Shown in pieces: positions 53,691-63,455 of a stretch of DNA of 64,000 bases (positions are counted from its first letter, which is position 1; each line of letters begins with the position of its first letter). Both the position numbers and the translations under genes were made by a program. The stretch covers positions 1-64,000 of the forward strand of contig NZ_WKKI01000015.1 in NCBI RefSeq assembly GCF_009674805.1. The letters are read 5' to 3'. The stretch is from Metabacillus lacus. GTDB taxonomy: Bacteria > Bacillota > Bacilli > Bacillales > Bacillaceae. Under the pieces are notes generated by a model, which was given only the letters and a program-made list of their open reading frames with translations, was not told where the DNA came from and made no database searches.

Positions 53691-55438
53691 TATTTCAGCT
53701 TCTCCTTTATTTCCTGGGAAACAGATTTCAACAGATTGCGATGCATTTCTACCCTGGTATGACGGTTCGTACGGACCTCCAGGATCTTTAATCCACTGAC
53801 ACTGCTCAACTCCTCAAATGCACTGTAAAACTGTTTCCAAGATTGAGCAAGCTGATATTGTGCGCCATACAGTTGTGCTGCCTTCGAAAAATCGAGGTTA
53901 GTCGGCGTTCCAAACAGTGCTTCGAAATGCTTTTCCTCCTGAGATTGCGGTAGGAACGAAAATATCCCGCCTCCATTATTGTTAATAACGATCACCGTTA
54001 GGGACAGCTTTTGAAGATTGGCGGCAAGCAGGCCATTCAAATCATGATAAAATGATAGATCGCCAAGTAGGAGAAAAACAGGGTCTTTTATAGCTGCACT
54101 CATCCCCAATGCTGTAGAAACAACCCCGTCAATTCCATTTGCTCCGCGATTCGCATAAATTTTTATCTCTTTATCTGTTTTTGAAAAAAAGGTATCTATA
54201 TCTCTGATTGGCATGCTGTTTCCAACAAACAGAGTGCATGTTTGCGGCAGCATTGACTGCAGTTCCATATACAGCTTTCCTTCAAACAATTCACCGTCAA
54301 AATCTTCAATCTTGTTAAGCAGTACAGCATAATGACGATTAATATTCAGCCACTTCTCTGCCCAGCACACATTCTCTTTTCTTCTGGCATGCAGCATGAT
54401 GGACTGACAAAATTCTGCTTCGTTGCAATGAATCATCTCTGCACTGTGCAAGGTCGGATCTCTCCAGCCTCCACTGCTGTCTACTACGATTTGATAGATA
54501 GATGGGTCGTTTTTCAGCAATAGAAACAATGGCTTTGAAACCGGCATAGAGCCAAACCTAATTACAATCTCAGGTTTGATAAGTTCTGCAATTTCCTCAT
54601 CCTTCAAAAAAGAATCATAATGCTCCACTACTAAATCTTTGCGATGAGAGCCCGCCCGCAGCTGAGAAAGCGGATCTGCAAGGATCGGAAAACCCAGCTG
54701 CTCTGATAGCTCTATCAATCCCTGTACAGCTTTCGTATCATTTAGCTCACCGCAGACAATAATCCCTTTTTGGTATGTATTCAGTGTATGTGCAAGCTCC
54801 TTGTACTGCTGTTCTGACAGCACTGCCCTTGATGAGGGTACAGATACTTTTGGGCGGGTCCTCTCCTTCTTAGCCCAGAGCAACGGGTGATTCAAATCCG
54901 GCATAAGTGGCTCACGGAATGGAAAGTTAAGATGTACCGGCCCCATAGGCATGCTCAAAGCATGTCCAGCTGCCCTTCCGGCAAGTGTCCTCACATAGTG
55001 GAGCATCCCAGGATCTGCTTCGGGCAGGGCCGCATCAGTAAACCACTTCACGTACTCTCCGTACATGTTATTTTGGTTAATAGCCTGAGGGGCCCCTACA
55101 TCCCTTAACTCATGGGGTCTGTCGGCAGTCAGAATGATAAGCGGTATACGGGACAGGAAAGCCTCCACTACAGCCGGGTAATAATTAGCAGCCGCTGTAC
55201 CAGATGTACAAACAAGAACTACGGGCTTTTGTTTGGCTTTCGCAATCCCCAAAGCAAAAAAGCCTGCTGATCGTTCATCAATTTGAATATATGTTTTCAT
55301 GTCAGCATGATCCTGCAGCAATACTGCAAGGGGGGTAGACCTTGACCCTGGGCTGATGACTGCATCATGTACTCCGCTCAAAACAAGCTCTTCTACAAAC
55401 TGAGACACAAACAGAGTCAATGGTTCATTGCTGTTCAT
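53690..55438 (-). CDS. menD: SEPHCHC synthase
   Basis: A 582-residue thiamine-diphosphate enzyme. N-terminal VISPGSRSTPLAVLL and IQIDERSAGFFALG, then the ThDP motif GDLSFYHDLNGLLAANLQKLSLTVIVINNNGGG. It adds 2-oxoglutarate-derived succinate semialdehyde to isochorismate. It overlaps menF by 14 bp. B. subtilis MenD is 580 residues. Confidence 0.96.
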   Translation of the reverse strand: MNSNEPLTLFVSQFVEELVLSGVHDAVISPGSRSTPLAVLLQDHADMKTYIQIDERSAGFFALGIAKAKQKPVVLVCTSGTAAANYYPAVVEAFLSRIPLIILTADRPHELRDVGAPQAINQNNMYGEYVKWFTDAALPEADPGMLHYVRTLAGRAAGHALSMPMGPVHLNFPFREPLMPDLNHPLLWAKKERTRPKVSVPSSRAVLSEQQYKELAHTLNTYQKGIIVCGELNDTKAVQGLIELSEQLGFPILADPLSQLRAGSHRKDLVVEHYDSFLKDEEIAELIKPEIVIRFGSMPVSKPLFLLLKNDPSIYQIVVDSSGGWRDPTLHSAEMIHCNEAEFCQSIMLHARRKENVCWAEKWLNINRHYAVLLNKIEDFDGELFEGKLYMELQSMLPQTCTLFVGNSMPIRDIDTFFSKTDKEIKIYANRGANGIDGVVSTALGMSAAIKDPVFLLLGDLSFYHDLNGLLAANLQKLSLTVIVINNNGGGIFSFLPQSQEEKHFEALFGTPTNLDFSKAAQLYGAQYQLAQSWKQFYSAFEELSSVSGLKILEVRTNRHTRVEMHRNLLKSVSQEIKEKLK

Positions 55439-56846
55439 GGTAATTTCCTCCTAAGGCAGACAGCATCGGTTTCAGTTTTATTTGGGTTTCCTGATACTCC
55501 GCTGCAGGATCAGACTCTTCAACGATGCCGCACCCTGCAAAAAGATGAGCTTCTTTCCCATCAACAAGGCCGGAGCGGATAGCAACAGCAAATTCACCGT
55601 TATCATGAGAATCAATCCAGCCGATCGGCCCTGCATACCATCCTCTGTTCATTGGTTCTATGTCCCTGATCATTTCTACAGCTGCTTGCTGCGGGGAGCC
55701 TCCCAATGCAGGAGTAGGATGAAATTTTTCTATTAAATGCAGCAGGGAGGATTCTTTTTTCATATAGCCTCTGACAGGTGTATATAAATGCTGAATATTT
55801 TTCGTCTTAAAAATAACAGGTTTCTCGGGTGAATAAACCCTTTCACAAAGATCCTTCAGGGAATTTCTGATCATCCTCACAACAATCTCGTGCTCAATGA
55901 GATTTTTTTCATCATTCAACAGCTCATTCTGTAAATCAAGATCTTCTGAAGGAGTCAGCCCTCTCCGTATGGATCCTGCAAGACAGGTAGATAAAACCGT
56001 TCCGCCTTCTTTCTTGACAAGCCTTTCCGGTGTTGCTCCTATAAAGCATTTTGAGCCGTTTTCAAAAGCAAAGATGTAACAGGAATCCTGCTCCTTTTGC
56101 AGAGAGTCCAGTGTGCTGTAAAGATCTATTTCTTCCTTGAAAGACAACTGTACCTCTCTTGCAAGGACCACTTTATCAATTTCCTTGTTCTTAATTGAAA
56201 CTGTAGCTGCTTTTACAGCATCCAGCCACTCTGCTGAAGCTACTTCAAGCAAGAAGCATTCTGACTGCTTCTGCCCTTTTCCGGCTCCATGCTGTCCATC
56301 TCTATGAACAGATCTCTCCATTTTATGAAAGTGGACGGCGCACTGCCTTGGACTTTCATGAGGATAAACGACTTTATTAATGGTCAGTGAATATTCATAT
56401 TTATTTTTCGTCAGCATCATGGACGGCATGAAAAAGCTTCCAGATGAAAATGAACTCCACGTTTCGCTTTGTCCTTTTTCAGGGTCAAATGAGAACCCGC
56501 CAAACAAAAGCGGACCAGTCCCGTTACTCCCCTGATGATTTCCATAAACATACTTTTTGAAGCGCTTCCATCCATTTTCAATGTGACGAAACCTTTCTTT
56601 GGAAGGATAATCCGTCTGAAGAACCAGTTCGTTTCCCAGGCCCGCCAAGGTAGTAAGCCCGTCAGGAGAAGACCAGTAGAACCGCTCTCCTGCATAATTT
56701 TTCTCGCCCATAGCGAAAAAACTGAGGGGGTCATATGGCGCTATCTTTTTAATGAGGCTGACGATGACTGGACGTTTCAGCCTGTTTGCCTCCGCCAAAG
56801 CGGCTTCAATATTGCTAGAAAGTGTATGCTGTCTGGTTGTAATCAA
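55425..56846 (-). CDS. menF: Isochorismate synthase
   Basis: A 473-residue chorismate-binding enzyme. KVVLAREVQLSF (the general-base Lys), FIGATPERLVKKEGG, TCLAGSIRRG, HEIVVRMIRNSL and the C-terminal LFAGCGIVEESDPAAEYQET carry the Mg-binding Glu residues. It commits chorismate to menaquinone. TTG start at 56846 behind GGAGGGGG; it is the first gene of the menFDHBEC operon. Confidence 0.95.
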   Translation of the reverse strand: MITTRQHTLSSNIEAALAEANRLKRPVIVSLIKKIAPYDPLSFFAMGEKNYAGERFYWSSPDGLTTLAGLGNELVLQTDYPSKERFRHIENGWKRFKKYVYGNHQGSNGTGPLLFGGFSFDPEKGQSETWSSFSSGSFFMPSMMLTKNKYEYSLTINKVVYPHESPRQCAVHFHKMERSVHRDGQHGAGKGQKQSECFLLEVASAEWLDAVKAATVSIKNKEIDKVVLAREVQLSFKEEIDLYSTLDSLQKEQDSCYIFAFENGSKCFIGATPERLVKKEGGTVLSTCLAGSIRRGLTPSEDLDLQNELLNDEKNLIEHEIVVRMIRNSLKDLCERVYSPEKPVIFKTKNIQHLYTPVRGYMKKESSLLHLIEKFHPTPALGGSPQQAAVEMIRDIEPMNRGWYAGPIGWIDSHDNGEFAVAIRSGLVDGKEAHLFAGCGIVEESDPAAEYQETQIKLKPMLSALGGNYHEQQ

Positions 56847-57064
56847 ATTGAACCCCCTCCAATTCCGTAAAAATGGCTTATACTAAGATACACCTCTAAT
56901 GAGTGTGTGTCAATAGGATGAGAACAACCTCAGAGCACCTTTGCCCCCTTATAAAAATACCACTATTATCATTATTATATGTCTCCATCGCTTTCAGTTA
57001 AAACAAAAAGCCTTTTGAAACTGTTTGCCGGCAGGAAAAGTCAAGTAAAGTTCCTGTAAAAGCA

Positions 57065-57093
57065 TTGACATAGATTTGTTATTTACCTAAACT
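57065..57093 (+). promoter_or_regulatory. menA promoter
   Basis: TTGACA (57065-57070) and TAAACT (57088-57093) with a 17-bp spacer, about 50 bp upstream of the start. Confidence 0.7.
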
Positions 57094-57145
57094 TAGCTTT
57101 GGAGTATTATATTTATTTAGCGTTATTAAAAGGAGAGGAACAAAC

Positions 57146-58084
57146 ATGATACCTCCACATACTCATGCAGAACATGCTTCTTCCTTAAAACCAGATAAAA
57201 GCTGGCGCATTTGGTGGATGCTGCTCAGGCCCCACACTTTAACAGCTGCATTTATTCCTGTAACGATTGGAACTGTACTTGCATTGCAGGAAGGATCTAT
57301 AAATTATGGACTGTTTATAGCGATGCTGATTGCATCGATTCTTATACAGGCTGCTACAAACATGTTTAATGAATACTTTGACTATAAACGCGGACTTGAT
57401 AATGAACATTCAGTCGGGATTGGCGGAGCTATAGTCAGAAACGGCGTTCAGCCTTCAACGGTTTTAAATTTGGCTTTCACCTTTTTCGGAATCTCCATTC
57501 TGCTTGGCATATACATTTGTATCTCTTCCAGCTGGTGGATTGCTGTTGTCGGTCTTGTATGCATGGCAGCAGGCTACTTTTACACAGGCGGGCCTGTTCC
57601 AATTGCCTACACTCCGCTTGGAGAGCTTGTTGCAGGCTTTTTTATGGGTGTTGTCATTATTTTAATTTCGTTTTATATCCAGACAGGAACTGTTACTTTT
57701 ACAGGCTTTCTTGTCTCACTGCCGGTTTCGATTCTGGTAGGAGCTATACTGCTTGCCAATAATATCAGGGACTTGGAAGGCGACAAACAGAATGGCCGCA
57801 GAACCCTGGCTATCCTGCTGGGAAGAAAGCGGGCCATTCAATTTTTGGGCTTTATGTTTTTAACATCGTATTTGCTCGTATTCCTGTTTATCGGCATGGG
57901 TATCTCATCTGCCATTATTCTCGTCGTATTGCTTAGTGTACCCAAAGCTTATCAGGCTGTGAAAGCATTTATCGGAAAAAAACTTCCGATTGAAATGATG
58001 CCTGCAATGAAGGCTACTGCCCAAACAAATACATTGTTCGGTTTTCTTCTTGCGATTGGCCTCTTTTTGAGCCATCTTATGTAA
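57146..58084 (+). CDS. menA: 1,4-Dihydroxy-2-naphthoate polyprenyltransferase
   Basis: A 312-residue UbiA-family membrane protein with about nine helices. The two Asp-rich Mg sites are NMFNEYFDYKRGLD (about residues 72-85) and NNIRDLEGDKQNGRRT. It attaches the polyprenyl chain to DHNA to make demethylmenaquinone. It is divergent from menF; ATG after AAAGGAGAGG. Confidence 0.94.
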   Translation: MIPPHTHAEHASSLKPDKSWRIWWMLLRPHTLTAAFIPVTIGTVLALQEGSINYGLFIAMLIASILIQAATNMFNEYFDYKRGLDNEHSVGIGGAIVRNGVQPSTVLNLAFTFFGISILLGIYICISSSWWIAVVGLVCMAAGYFYTGGPVPIAYTPLGELVAGFFMGVVIILISFYIQTGTVTFTGFLVSLPVSILVGAILLANNIRDLEGDKQNGRRTLAILLGRKRAIQFLGFMFLTSYLLVFLFIGMGISSAIILVVLLSVPKAYQAVKAFIGKKLPIEMMPAMKATAQTNTLFGFLLAIGLFLSHLM

Positions 58085-58112
58085 CACGGCTGCTGTCAGC
58101 CGTGTTTTTTTA
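58084..58112 (+). terminator. menA terminator
   Basis: AACACGGCT pairs with AGCCGTGTT around GCTGTC and is followed by TTTTT. Confidence 0.88.
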
Positions 58113-58281
58113 TACAGATTTACTGTTTCTTCAATTTCGGCGTCTCTGGTTCATTTTTGAATGGTTCACCCTCTTCTAGACAAAGAACGCTGCTCTATTA
58201 TGCATTTTTTTACAAACATGTTTTTTCTAATATCGCCCATAATACAGGTAGCAGCAGAAATCTTGACTGGAAGGAGTATTT

Positions 58282-59052
58282 ATGATGTTAAACAAGGAAC
58301 AGCTTTCCGCCTTCCGCTCCCAATTGCTTCACACTCAAGAAGAAATTCAGAAAAGGTTCGAGATGAATGAAAACTTCGGGTTGTTCCGCAGCCATGCCCA
58401 TGATTCCACAGGTGAGCTGTCGAGCTATGATAACCATCCGGGTGATGAAGCAACTGAGCTTTATGAACGTGAAAAAGATCTTTCTTTAAATGAACACCTT
58501 CATGAAGAATTGCATGATATTAAAAATGCCTTAACAGCGATAGAAGAAGGCACATACGGAATATGTACTGTCTGTAAGAAGGAAATTCCCAAAGAACGCC
58601 TGGAAGCAGTTCCAACTGCTTTAACCTGCAAGGAGCATGCACCTGAACAAATTGTATCTCATTCCCGCCCTGTAGAAGAAGGCGTATTAATGCCTCCTTT
58701 CGGTAAATTTGAGTTTGACGGGCATGAAGTACAAGCTTATGATGCTGAAGATACTCTTCAGGATGTCATGCGGTATGGCAGCTCGGAAACACCTTCTGAT
58801 CTCGATATTCCTGTTGACCATTACAATGATGTGTACTTGGAGTCTGATGACCCCACAGGATATGCAGAGGAATATGAAAACTTTATCGGTAATGATATTG
58901 AGGGTAAAAACATTACCGTATATCCCAATTACAGGCATAGAGAATATGAGCAAATGCTTGATGAAGAAGGTACAATGACAATTTTCGGCGATCTTCCCGG
59001 ATACGAAATTCATCCCTACACAGAGGATGAAGCTGAAAGAAGCAATGAGTAA
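58282..59052 (+). CDS. yteA: YteA, DksA/TraR-type zinc-finger protein
   Basis: A 256-residue protein, a little longer than the B. subtilis one (~239). N-terminal coiled coil (LNKEQLSAFRSQLLHTQEEIQKRF), ~residues 92-120 the C4-type zinc finger in degenerate form (YGICTVCKKEIPKERLEAVPTALTCKEH; three Cys plus His), and an acidic C-terminus. A sporulation- or RNA-polymerase-associated role is suggested by family membership. ATG ATG with AAGGAG upstream. Confidence 0.85.
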   Translation: MMLNKEQLSAFRSQLLHTQEEIQKRFEMNENFGLFRSHAHDSTGELSSYDNHPGDEATELYEREKDLSLNEHLHEELHDIKNALTAIEEGTYGICTVCKKEIPKERLEAVPTALTCKEHAPEQIVSHSRPVEEGVLMPPFGKFEFDGHEVQAYDAEDTLQDVMRYGSSETPSDLDIPVDHYNDVYLESDDPTGYAEEYENFIGNDIEGKNITVYPNYRHREYEQMLDEEGTMTIFGDLPGYEIHPYTEDEAERSNE

Positions 59053-59082
59053 AAGCAATGGAATTCCATTGCTTTTTGTCTC
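59052..59082 (+). terminator. yteA terminator
   Basis: AAAAGCAATGGAA pairs with TTCCATTGCTTTT, continuous palindrome, followed by a short T run. Confidence 0.8.
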
Positions 59083-59149
59083 TTTTTTATTCCCTTTAAC
59101 TGTTTGAAATCTTGCTATTGTATGACATGTTTTACATACATCTTCTTTT

Positions 59150-60400
59150 TCAGACAGTCATTTCTTTTACAACCTTCACCTTATTTTTCAGCAGCAGCGA
59201 TTTTCTCGCCAGCAGACAGCCGATAAGTGCAAACAGGAAGCAAAGCAGCATCATGCCGGTTGCACCGACAGTTTTTCCGACAACTATCCCCAGCGCTCCA
59301 AACATCTTTCCTATTTGAAATACAAACCCGTTAAATGCCATGTATGCCCCCCTCTTGCTTTCATCAATCATATCAGCCAGAAGGGATTGCCGGGTTGGAA
59401 CATAAATCAGTTCTCCTATCGATAATATGAAAACTGACAGTGCAAGCAGGTAAAAATCAGCTGCAAAGCACATGATGCCAAAACCAAGGCCGAATAAGAT
59501 AAAGCCTACATACATGTAGAGCTCTTCAGATTTATTCTGCAGCCATTTTGCAGCTGCCGCAGTCAGAAGCACAATGAGGAGCGTATTTTCGATTGTCAGA
59601 AGACTCAACAGCTTCACTCCATCCAGCTCAATACCTCCCCCAAGCCATGTAAAGTAGGCTGCTGATTGAATTTCTTCTTCAAGTCTGACAGCCACAAAAT
59701 TATTCCGCTGAAATTCCAGAGATAATATAGCAATGCCCGCCAATGTGAACAGCAAAAAAGGAGTATCTGCCATCACGCTCCGGTAGCTTCCCCAAAGTGA
59801 CCTGAATCCAGCCTCCGCCTTTTTACCCGCGGCAGGACGATACGTTTCTGTTAAAAGAGCACCAGTCATCCAGAGTGTGAGAAAGGACATGATCACAAGG
59901 CTGATTAACAGCTCGTAAAAATAGTCCTTATAAAGCCAGCCCCCGGCAGCTATTCCAATCATAAAGGCAAGGTTTGTCGCCCAATAATTAACGGAGTACA
60001 TAAATGACCTTATTTCCTTTGTGCTGACATCAATCAGCATTGCTTCAGAAGCAGGCATAATCAGCCCCTGAGAAATTCCAATCAGCAGCAGCATAAAAAA
60101 TGTGCCCCATGCAGAAGACCAATAGGGAGTATTGCATAAAAGCATTCCCATGAAGGCAGCTGTTTTCACCATCTCTCCTATCATCATCAGTTTCTTTCTC
60201 CCCATAACATCTGCCCAGTGTCCTCCATAAATACTTGCTGCAAATTGGACAGCCACTTGAGTCACGAGCATCATACTCGCAGTAACCGGTCCCAAAGCAG
60301 CTGTAAAATAAATGGCCATAAACGGAAAGATCATTGTTCCGTTTACACGCGTTAGAAAAGAGATAAAAATCCTTAATTTAATATTTTTGTTCAGCTTCAT
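59150..60400 (-). CDS. MFS transporter divergent from an SgrR-type regulator
   Basis: A 416-residue protein with 12 predicted helices. GGHWADVMGRKKLMMIGE is the loop 2-3 MFS signature (about residues 59-76). Substrate unknown; drug or sugar-related efflux is likely from the pairing. It is divergently transcribed from the gene at 60523; the E. coli SgrR/SetA pair has a comparable layout. Start ATG, moderate ribosome site. Confidence 0.8.
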   Translation of the reverse strand: MKLNKNIKLRIFISFLTRVNGTMIFPFMAIYFTAALGPVTASMMLVTQVAVQFAASIYGGHWADVMGRKKLMMIGEMVKTAAFMGMLLCNTPYWSSAWGTFFMLLLIGISQGLIMPASEAMLIDVSTKEIRSFMYSVNYWATNLAFMIGIAAGGWLYKDYFYELLISLVIMSFLTLWMTGALLTETYRPAAGKKAEAGFRSLWGSYRSVMADTPFLLFTLAGIAILSLEFQRNNFVAVRLEEEIQSAAYFTWLGGGIELDGVKLLSLLTIENTLLIVLLTAAAAKWLQNKSEELYMYVGFILFGLGFGIMCFAADFYLLALSVFILSIGELIYVPTRQSLLADMIDESKRGAYMAFNGFVFQIGKMFGALGIVVGKTVGATGMMLLCFLFALIGCLLARKSLLLKNKVKVVKEMTV

Positions 60401-60447
60401 AAAAATACCCCCATTTTCTCAACATCCTTAATCCATATTATCCCTTT

Positions 60448-60499
60448 CCTAAAAGGGGTTAAAAAGGGTATAATGTTCAAAAAAATGTCCCCTTTTAGG
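60448..60499. promoter_or_regulatory. Perfect 11-bp inverted repeat in the MFS/SgrR divergent region
   Basis: CCTAAAAGGGG (60448-60458) and CCCCTTTTAGG (60489-60499) flank a perfect TATAAT (60469-60474) with -35-like TTTCCT at 60445-60450 (18-bp spacer). The right arm runs into the Shine-Dalgarno of the SgrR-type gene. It is a candidate autoregulatory operator. Confidence 0.65.
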
Positions 60500-60522
60500 A
60501 GGAGAAGACGATCAAACTTTCT

Positions 60523-62256
60523 ATGGATTATTGGGAGCTGAGGGTATTTTTACATGAACGTGAACAAGAGCTCTCGGCACCATTCACGCAAAAAGAACTG
60601 GCATCATTATGGTCTTGCACTGAAAAAAATGTAAAAAGAAAACTGCAGCTCTTTCAGAAACAAGGCTCCCTTTCATACCTGCCCGGCCTGGGAAGAGGAA
60701 ATTCATCCTCTATCAAGTTTCATTCTGAACTTGAGGAAGAGATTCTCTCTGCATTGTCTTCATTCATTGCAGCTAAAAAGGTGGAAGAGCTGGTCAATAT
60801 GCTGCAGCTTCCTTTTCCCAAAACATGGCTTCACCCTATTGCCGATTCGATACAGGCATTATTCGGGATGCAGCATTCCATTCACCAAAAGGATATTCTC
60901 AGATCGATTTTCACCAGGGAGCTGACCACACTTGATCCCCTGGACATAGCAGTTACATTTGAAAGTTTTCTTGCATCTCAACTGGGAGACACTCTCTTAA
61001 AGTATGATGCTGAGTCAGACGGAATTGCTGCACACACAGTCCATCACTGGCGGGCTGAAAATAATGACACCAAGTTTACCTTATACTTGAGAAAACGAAT
61101 TCTATTTCATCACGGGCTTGAGATGACCAGTAAAGATGTATTGTTTACTTTGAAAAGATTTCAGAAAAGCCCCTCACCTTATAAATGGATGCTTAAGGAT
61201 GTGAAACATGTAACAGCTGTTTCCCCATATATTATCGAGATTGAGCTTGGGAGCCCGGATCCTTTTTTTCTTCGTTACTTAACAGAAAAAACGTTTATCA
61301 TCCTTCCCCACGACAGGGAGTTTGCTGAAAATGAATGGATTGCAAGCGGCCCTTTCAGGCTGAAGGAATACACAGAAAGCAAACTGGTTTTGCTTGCGAA
61401 TGAAGCATATTTTGATAAATCTCCTCTTCTTGACGGAGTGGAGTTCTGGAGAATGCCCAGAGAAACTGCCAGAGAACTAACCTTTGATCTAGATAACGGG
61501 AAAGAGTACAAGAAACGATCCACACAACAGGAAATTGAAACCGGGTTCCGTTTTATCGGATTGAACATGAAGGGGAACAAATGGATGAAAAACCCTGACT
61601 TCAGAAGAGCTCTTTATCACTTAATGGATGCAAAAAAAATGTGGAGAGATCTGGAGATAAAAGAAAAACTAATCGGGGCGTCCACCTACTTTTACTGGCT
61701 TGGCCATTTATTGCCTGTTATTCAAAAAAGTGAGGAACAGCTGCTTTACCATTTAGAAAAGTCAGGATACAACGGTGAAAAACTGACTCTTTACTCCCTG
61801 CCTTTTCAAGACTCACAAGAACAGGCAATATGGCTGATTACCCAGGCAGCCAGACACGGTATCCAATTTGAACATCATCTGTACGAATTGAGCGATCTTT
61901 ACACTCAGAAGCTTGGACTGGAAGCAGATGCCGCATTATCAGGAGAAGTGGCATCCAGCGACCCCCTTCTCTCCTTTATCGGAGCCTTTCATAATGAAGC
62001 CCTGCTATTCAAACAATTCATTGATGAAGATCATTTAGCGGTTATTCAACAGATGATCCAAAGGATGAAGTCTGTTTCTTTAAAAGAAGATCAGCAGAAA
62101 GTGATGCTGGAAATAGAAACATACATTCAGGAGCATTGTTTATATATTTATACGCATCATCCTTTGAAAAAACGTTCTTTTCATCCGATGATCAGGGAGA
62201 TTGCTTCTGGCTCATACGGTTACCCTGACCTCTGCAAGCTCTGGATTTCCCGCTAG
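60523..62256 (+). CDS. SgrR-type regulator (HTH plus solute-binding domain)
   Basis: A 577-residue protein from ATG at 60523. Residues about 1-100 form an SgrR_N winged helix (FTQKELASLWSCTEKNVKRKLQLFQKQGSLSYLPG), and residues 120-560 an SBP_bac_5 sensor domain (LTTLDPLDIAVTFESFLASQLGD). It lacks a signal peptide, so it is a cytosolic regulator. The strong AGGAGGAG lies 8 nt before an ATC codon at 60511 and 20 nt before the ATG; an ATC-initiated protein four residues longer is possible. Confidence 0.8.
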   Translation: MDYWELRVFLHEREQELSAPFTQKELASLWSCTEKNVKRKLQLFQKQGSLSYLPGLGRGNSSSIKFHSELEEEILSALSSFIAAKKVEELVNMLQLPFPKTWLHPIADSIQALFGMQHSIHQKDILRSIFTRELTTLDPLDIAVTFESFLASQLGDTLLKYDAESDGIAAHTVHHWRAENNDTKFTLYLRKRILFHHGLEMTSKDVLFTLKRFQKSPSPYKWMLKDVKHVTAVSPYIIEIELGSPDPFFLRYLTEKTFIILPHDREFAENEWIASGPFRLKEYTESKLVLLANEAYFDKSPLLDGVEFWRMPRETARELTFDLDNGKEYKKRSTQQEIETGFRFIGLNMKGNKWMKNPDFRRALYHLMDAKKMWRDLEIKEKLIGASTYFYWLGHLLPVIQKSEEQLLYHLEKSGYNGEKLTLYSLPFQDSQEQAIWLITQAARHGIQFEHHLYELSDLYTQKLGLEADAALSGEVASSDPLLSFIGAFHNEALLFKQFIDEDHLAVIQQMIQRMKSVSLKEDQQKVMLEIETYIQEHCLYIYTHHPLKKRSFHPMIREIASGSYGYPDLCKLWISR

Positions 62257-62328
62257 CTCTGTGCGATAAAGATTAACTTTTTCAAATATGTGGTATAGAA
62301 ATAGAAAAGATACAGGAGCTGATAATCA

Positions 62329-62688
62329 ATGAGTTCTGAAAAACAAACCTATTATGTGGATATCGGCAATATGCGAGTGGTGGAAGTGCCTGTTGAATCG
62401 TCAACTCAAAATTTTAAGATCTTTGCAACTCCCGAAGAAGTTTCTGCCCTTAGAGATATGATGAGTGAAAATCTTTCAGCTGAAAAAGAGACCTTTGTCA
62501 GATCTCATATTCCGTACAGAGAGTATCATTATGATCCGGAAAATGATCATTATGATCTGGCAATGAAAAAAATTTATGCCATGATTCATGATCTTGGAGA
62601 CGAACAGGCTAAGAGCCATGTAGCAGAGATGGGTTTTGTAGAAGATCCAAAATACACAGGAAATCCGGAAATAGATAAATTTAGATAA
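62329..62688 (+). CDS. Small uncharacterised protein, paralogue of the gene at 20003
   Basis: A 119-residue soluble protein, TYYVDIGNMRVVEV, FKIFATPEEVSALRD, HIPYREYHYDPEND, HDLGDEQAKSHVAEMG, collinear with the 20003-20335 protein but with a nine-residue longer C-terminus. No catalytic motif is evident. ATG after AGGAG. Confidence 0.7.
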   Translation: MSSEKQTYYVDIGNMRVVEVPVESSTQNFKIFATPEEVSALRDMMSENLSAEKETFVRSHIPYREYHYDPENDHYDLAMKKIYAMIHDLGDEQAKSHVAEMGFVEDPKYTGNPEIDKFR

Positions 62689-62702
62689 AACATAAATAAC
62701 AA

Positions 62703-62747
62703 AAGACTGCCTGCCGGTTAAAAATTAATCCGGTCAGGCAGTCTTTT
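62703..62747. terminator. Bidirectional terminator
   Basis: AAGACTGCCTG...CCGG pairs with CCGGTCAGGCAGTCTT with an A/T rich loop. It serves the convergent genes. Confidence 0.85.
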
Positions 62748-63297
62748 ATATTTCCAGGCGGTCAATCTGTTCGCCGGTATGATTGTCAACGAGCTCTATG
62801 TTTCCTCCTTTAAGGGGCATGTCACTCTTAAAATACCAGAGACACATATTCTCAAGTCCATATTCTTTCTGTTCCTTCTCAGGAAGTGCCGCTAAAGGCA
62901 GAATTTCTGCTTTTTCACCATTCACTTTAATGATCCGGTCATCGTCTTTCTGAATTAACCCGTAAATCAGTTGATCTCCATGACCTTTGTAACCATTCAG
63001 CCTATCTGTATACTTCGTTCCCATTGGACTCCAAGAGAACATCCTGGCTTTCCAGCCCAGCAGACCTTCTTCTACAAAAGCAGCTCCCAGGTTATGATGT
63101 TCTTTTATAAAAAAATACAAAGCTTCATTGTTTCCCTTGTAAGCCGGGATAAGGAGAATATCCTTGTCAAATGCCACAAGGGGATCCTGCGGTTCTGAAT
63201 AGGAACGGGATTTCTCGGAAACAAACCACATGATGAATATAGTTGAAGTGAGAATAAGAACTACTGCTGCCAAAATTGATAATTTTTTCTGCGCCAT
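62746..63297 (-). CDS. Membrane-anchored protein of unknown function
   Basis: About 183 residues from ATG at 63297. The N-terminal helix (KLSILAAVVLILTSTIFIMWFV) is a membrane anchor; the rest is extracellular beta-rich text without a recognised family. The ribosome site GAAGGGGG lies 13 nt before this ATG; TTG at 63300 is closer and cannot be excluded. Confidence 0.6.
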   Translation of the reverse strand: MAQKKLSILAAVVLILTSTIFIMWFVSEKSRSYSEPQDPLVAFDKDILLIPAYKGNNEALYFFIKEHHNLGAAFVEEGLLGWKARMFSWSPMGTKYTDRLNGYKGHGDQLIYGLIQKDDDRIIKVNGEKAEILPLAALPEKEQKEYGLENMCLWYFKSDMPLKGGNIELVDNHTGEQIDRLEI

Positions 63298-63390
63298 CAA
63301 AAAATGCAATCCCCCTTCACTATCTACCAGTATTATACAGGATTCAGGGCTGCACTCTCAGTAACTTTTGGAGCAATTTCATAAAAAAAT

Positions 63391-63427
63391 AGAAAGGACC
63401 AAATTCCTTTGAATTTGACCCTTTCTA
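63391..63427. terminator. Hairpin, probable terminator
   Basis: AAAGGACCAAATTC pairs with GAATTTGACCCTTT with one mismatch. It lies between the small gene and the upstream of the membrane-anchored gene. Confidence 0.65.
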
Positions 63428-63455
63428 TGTAGCTTCTCACGCAGGTATCTTTATG

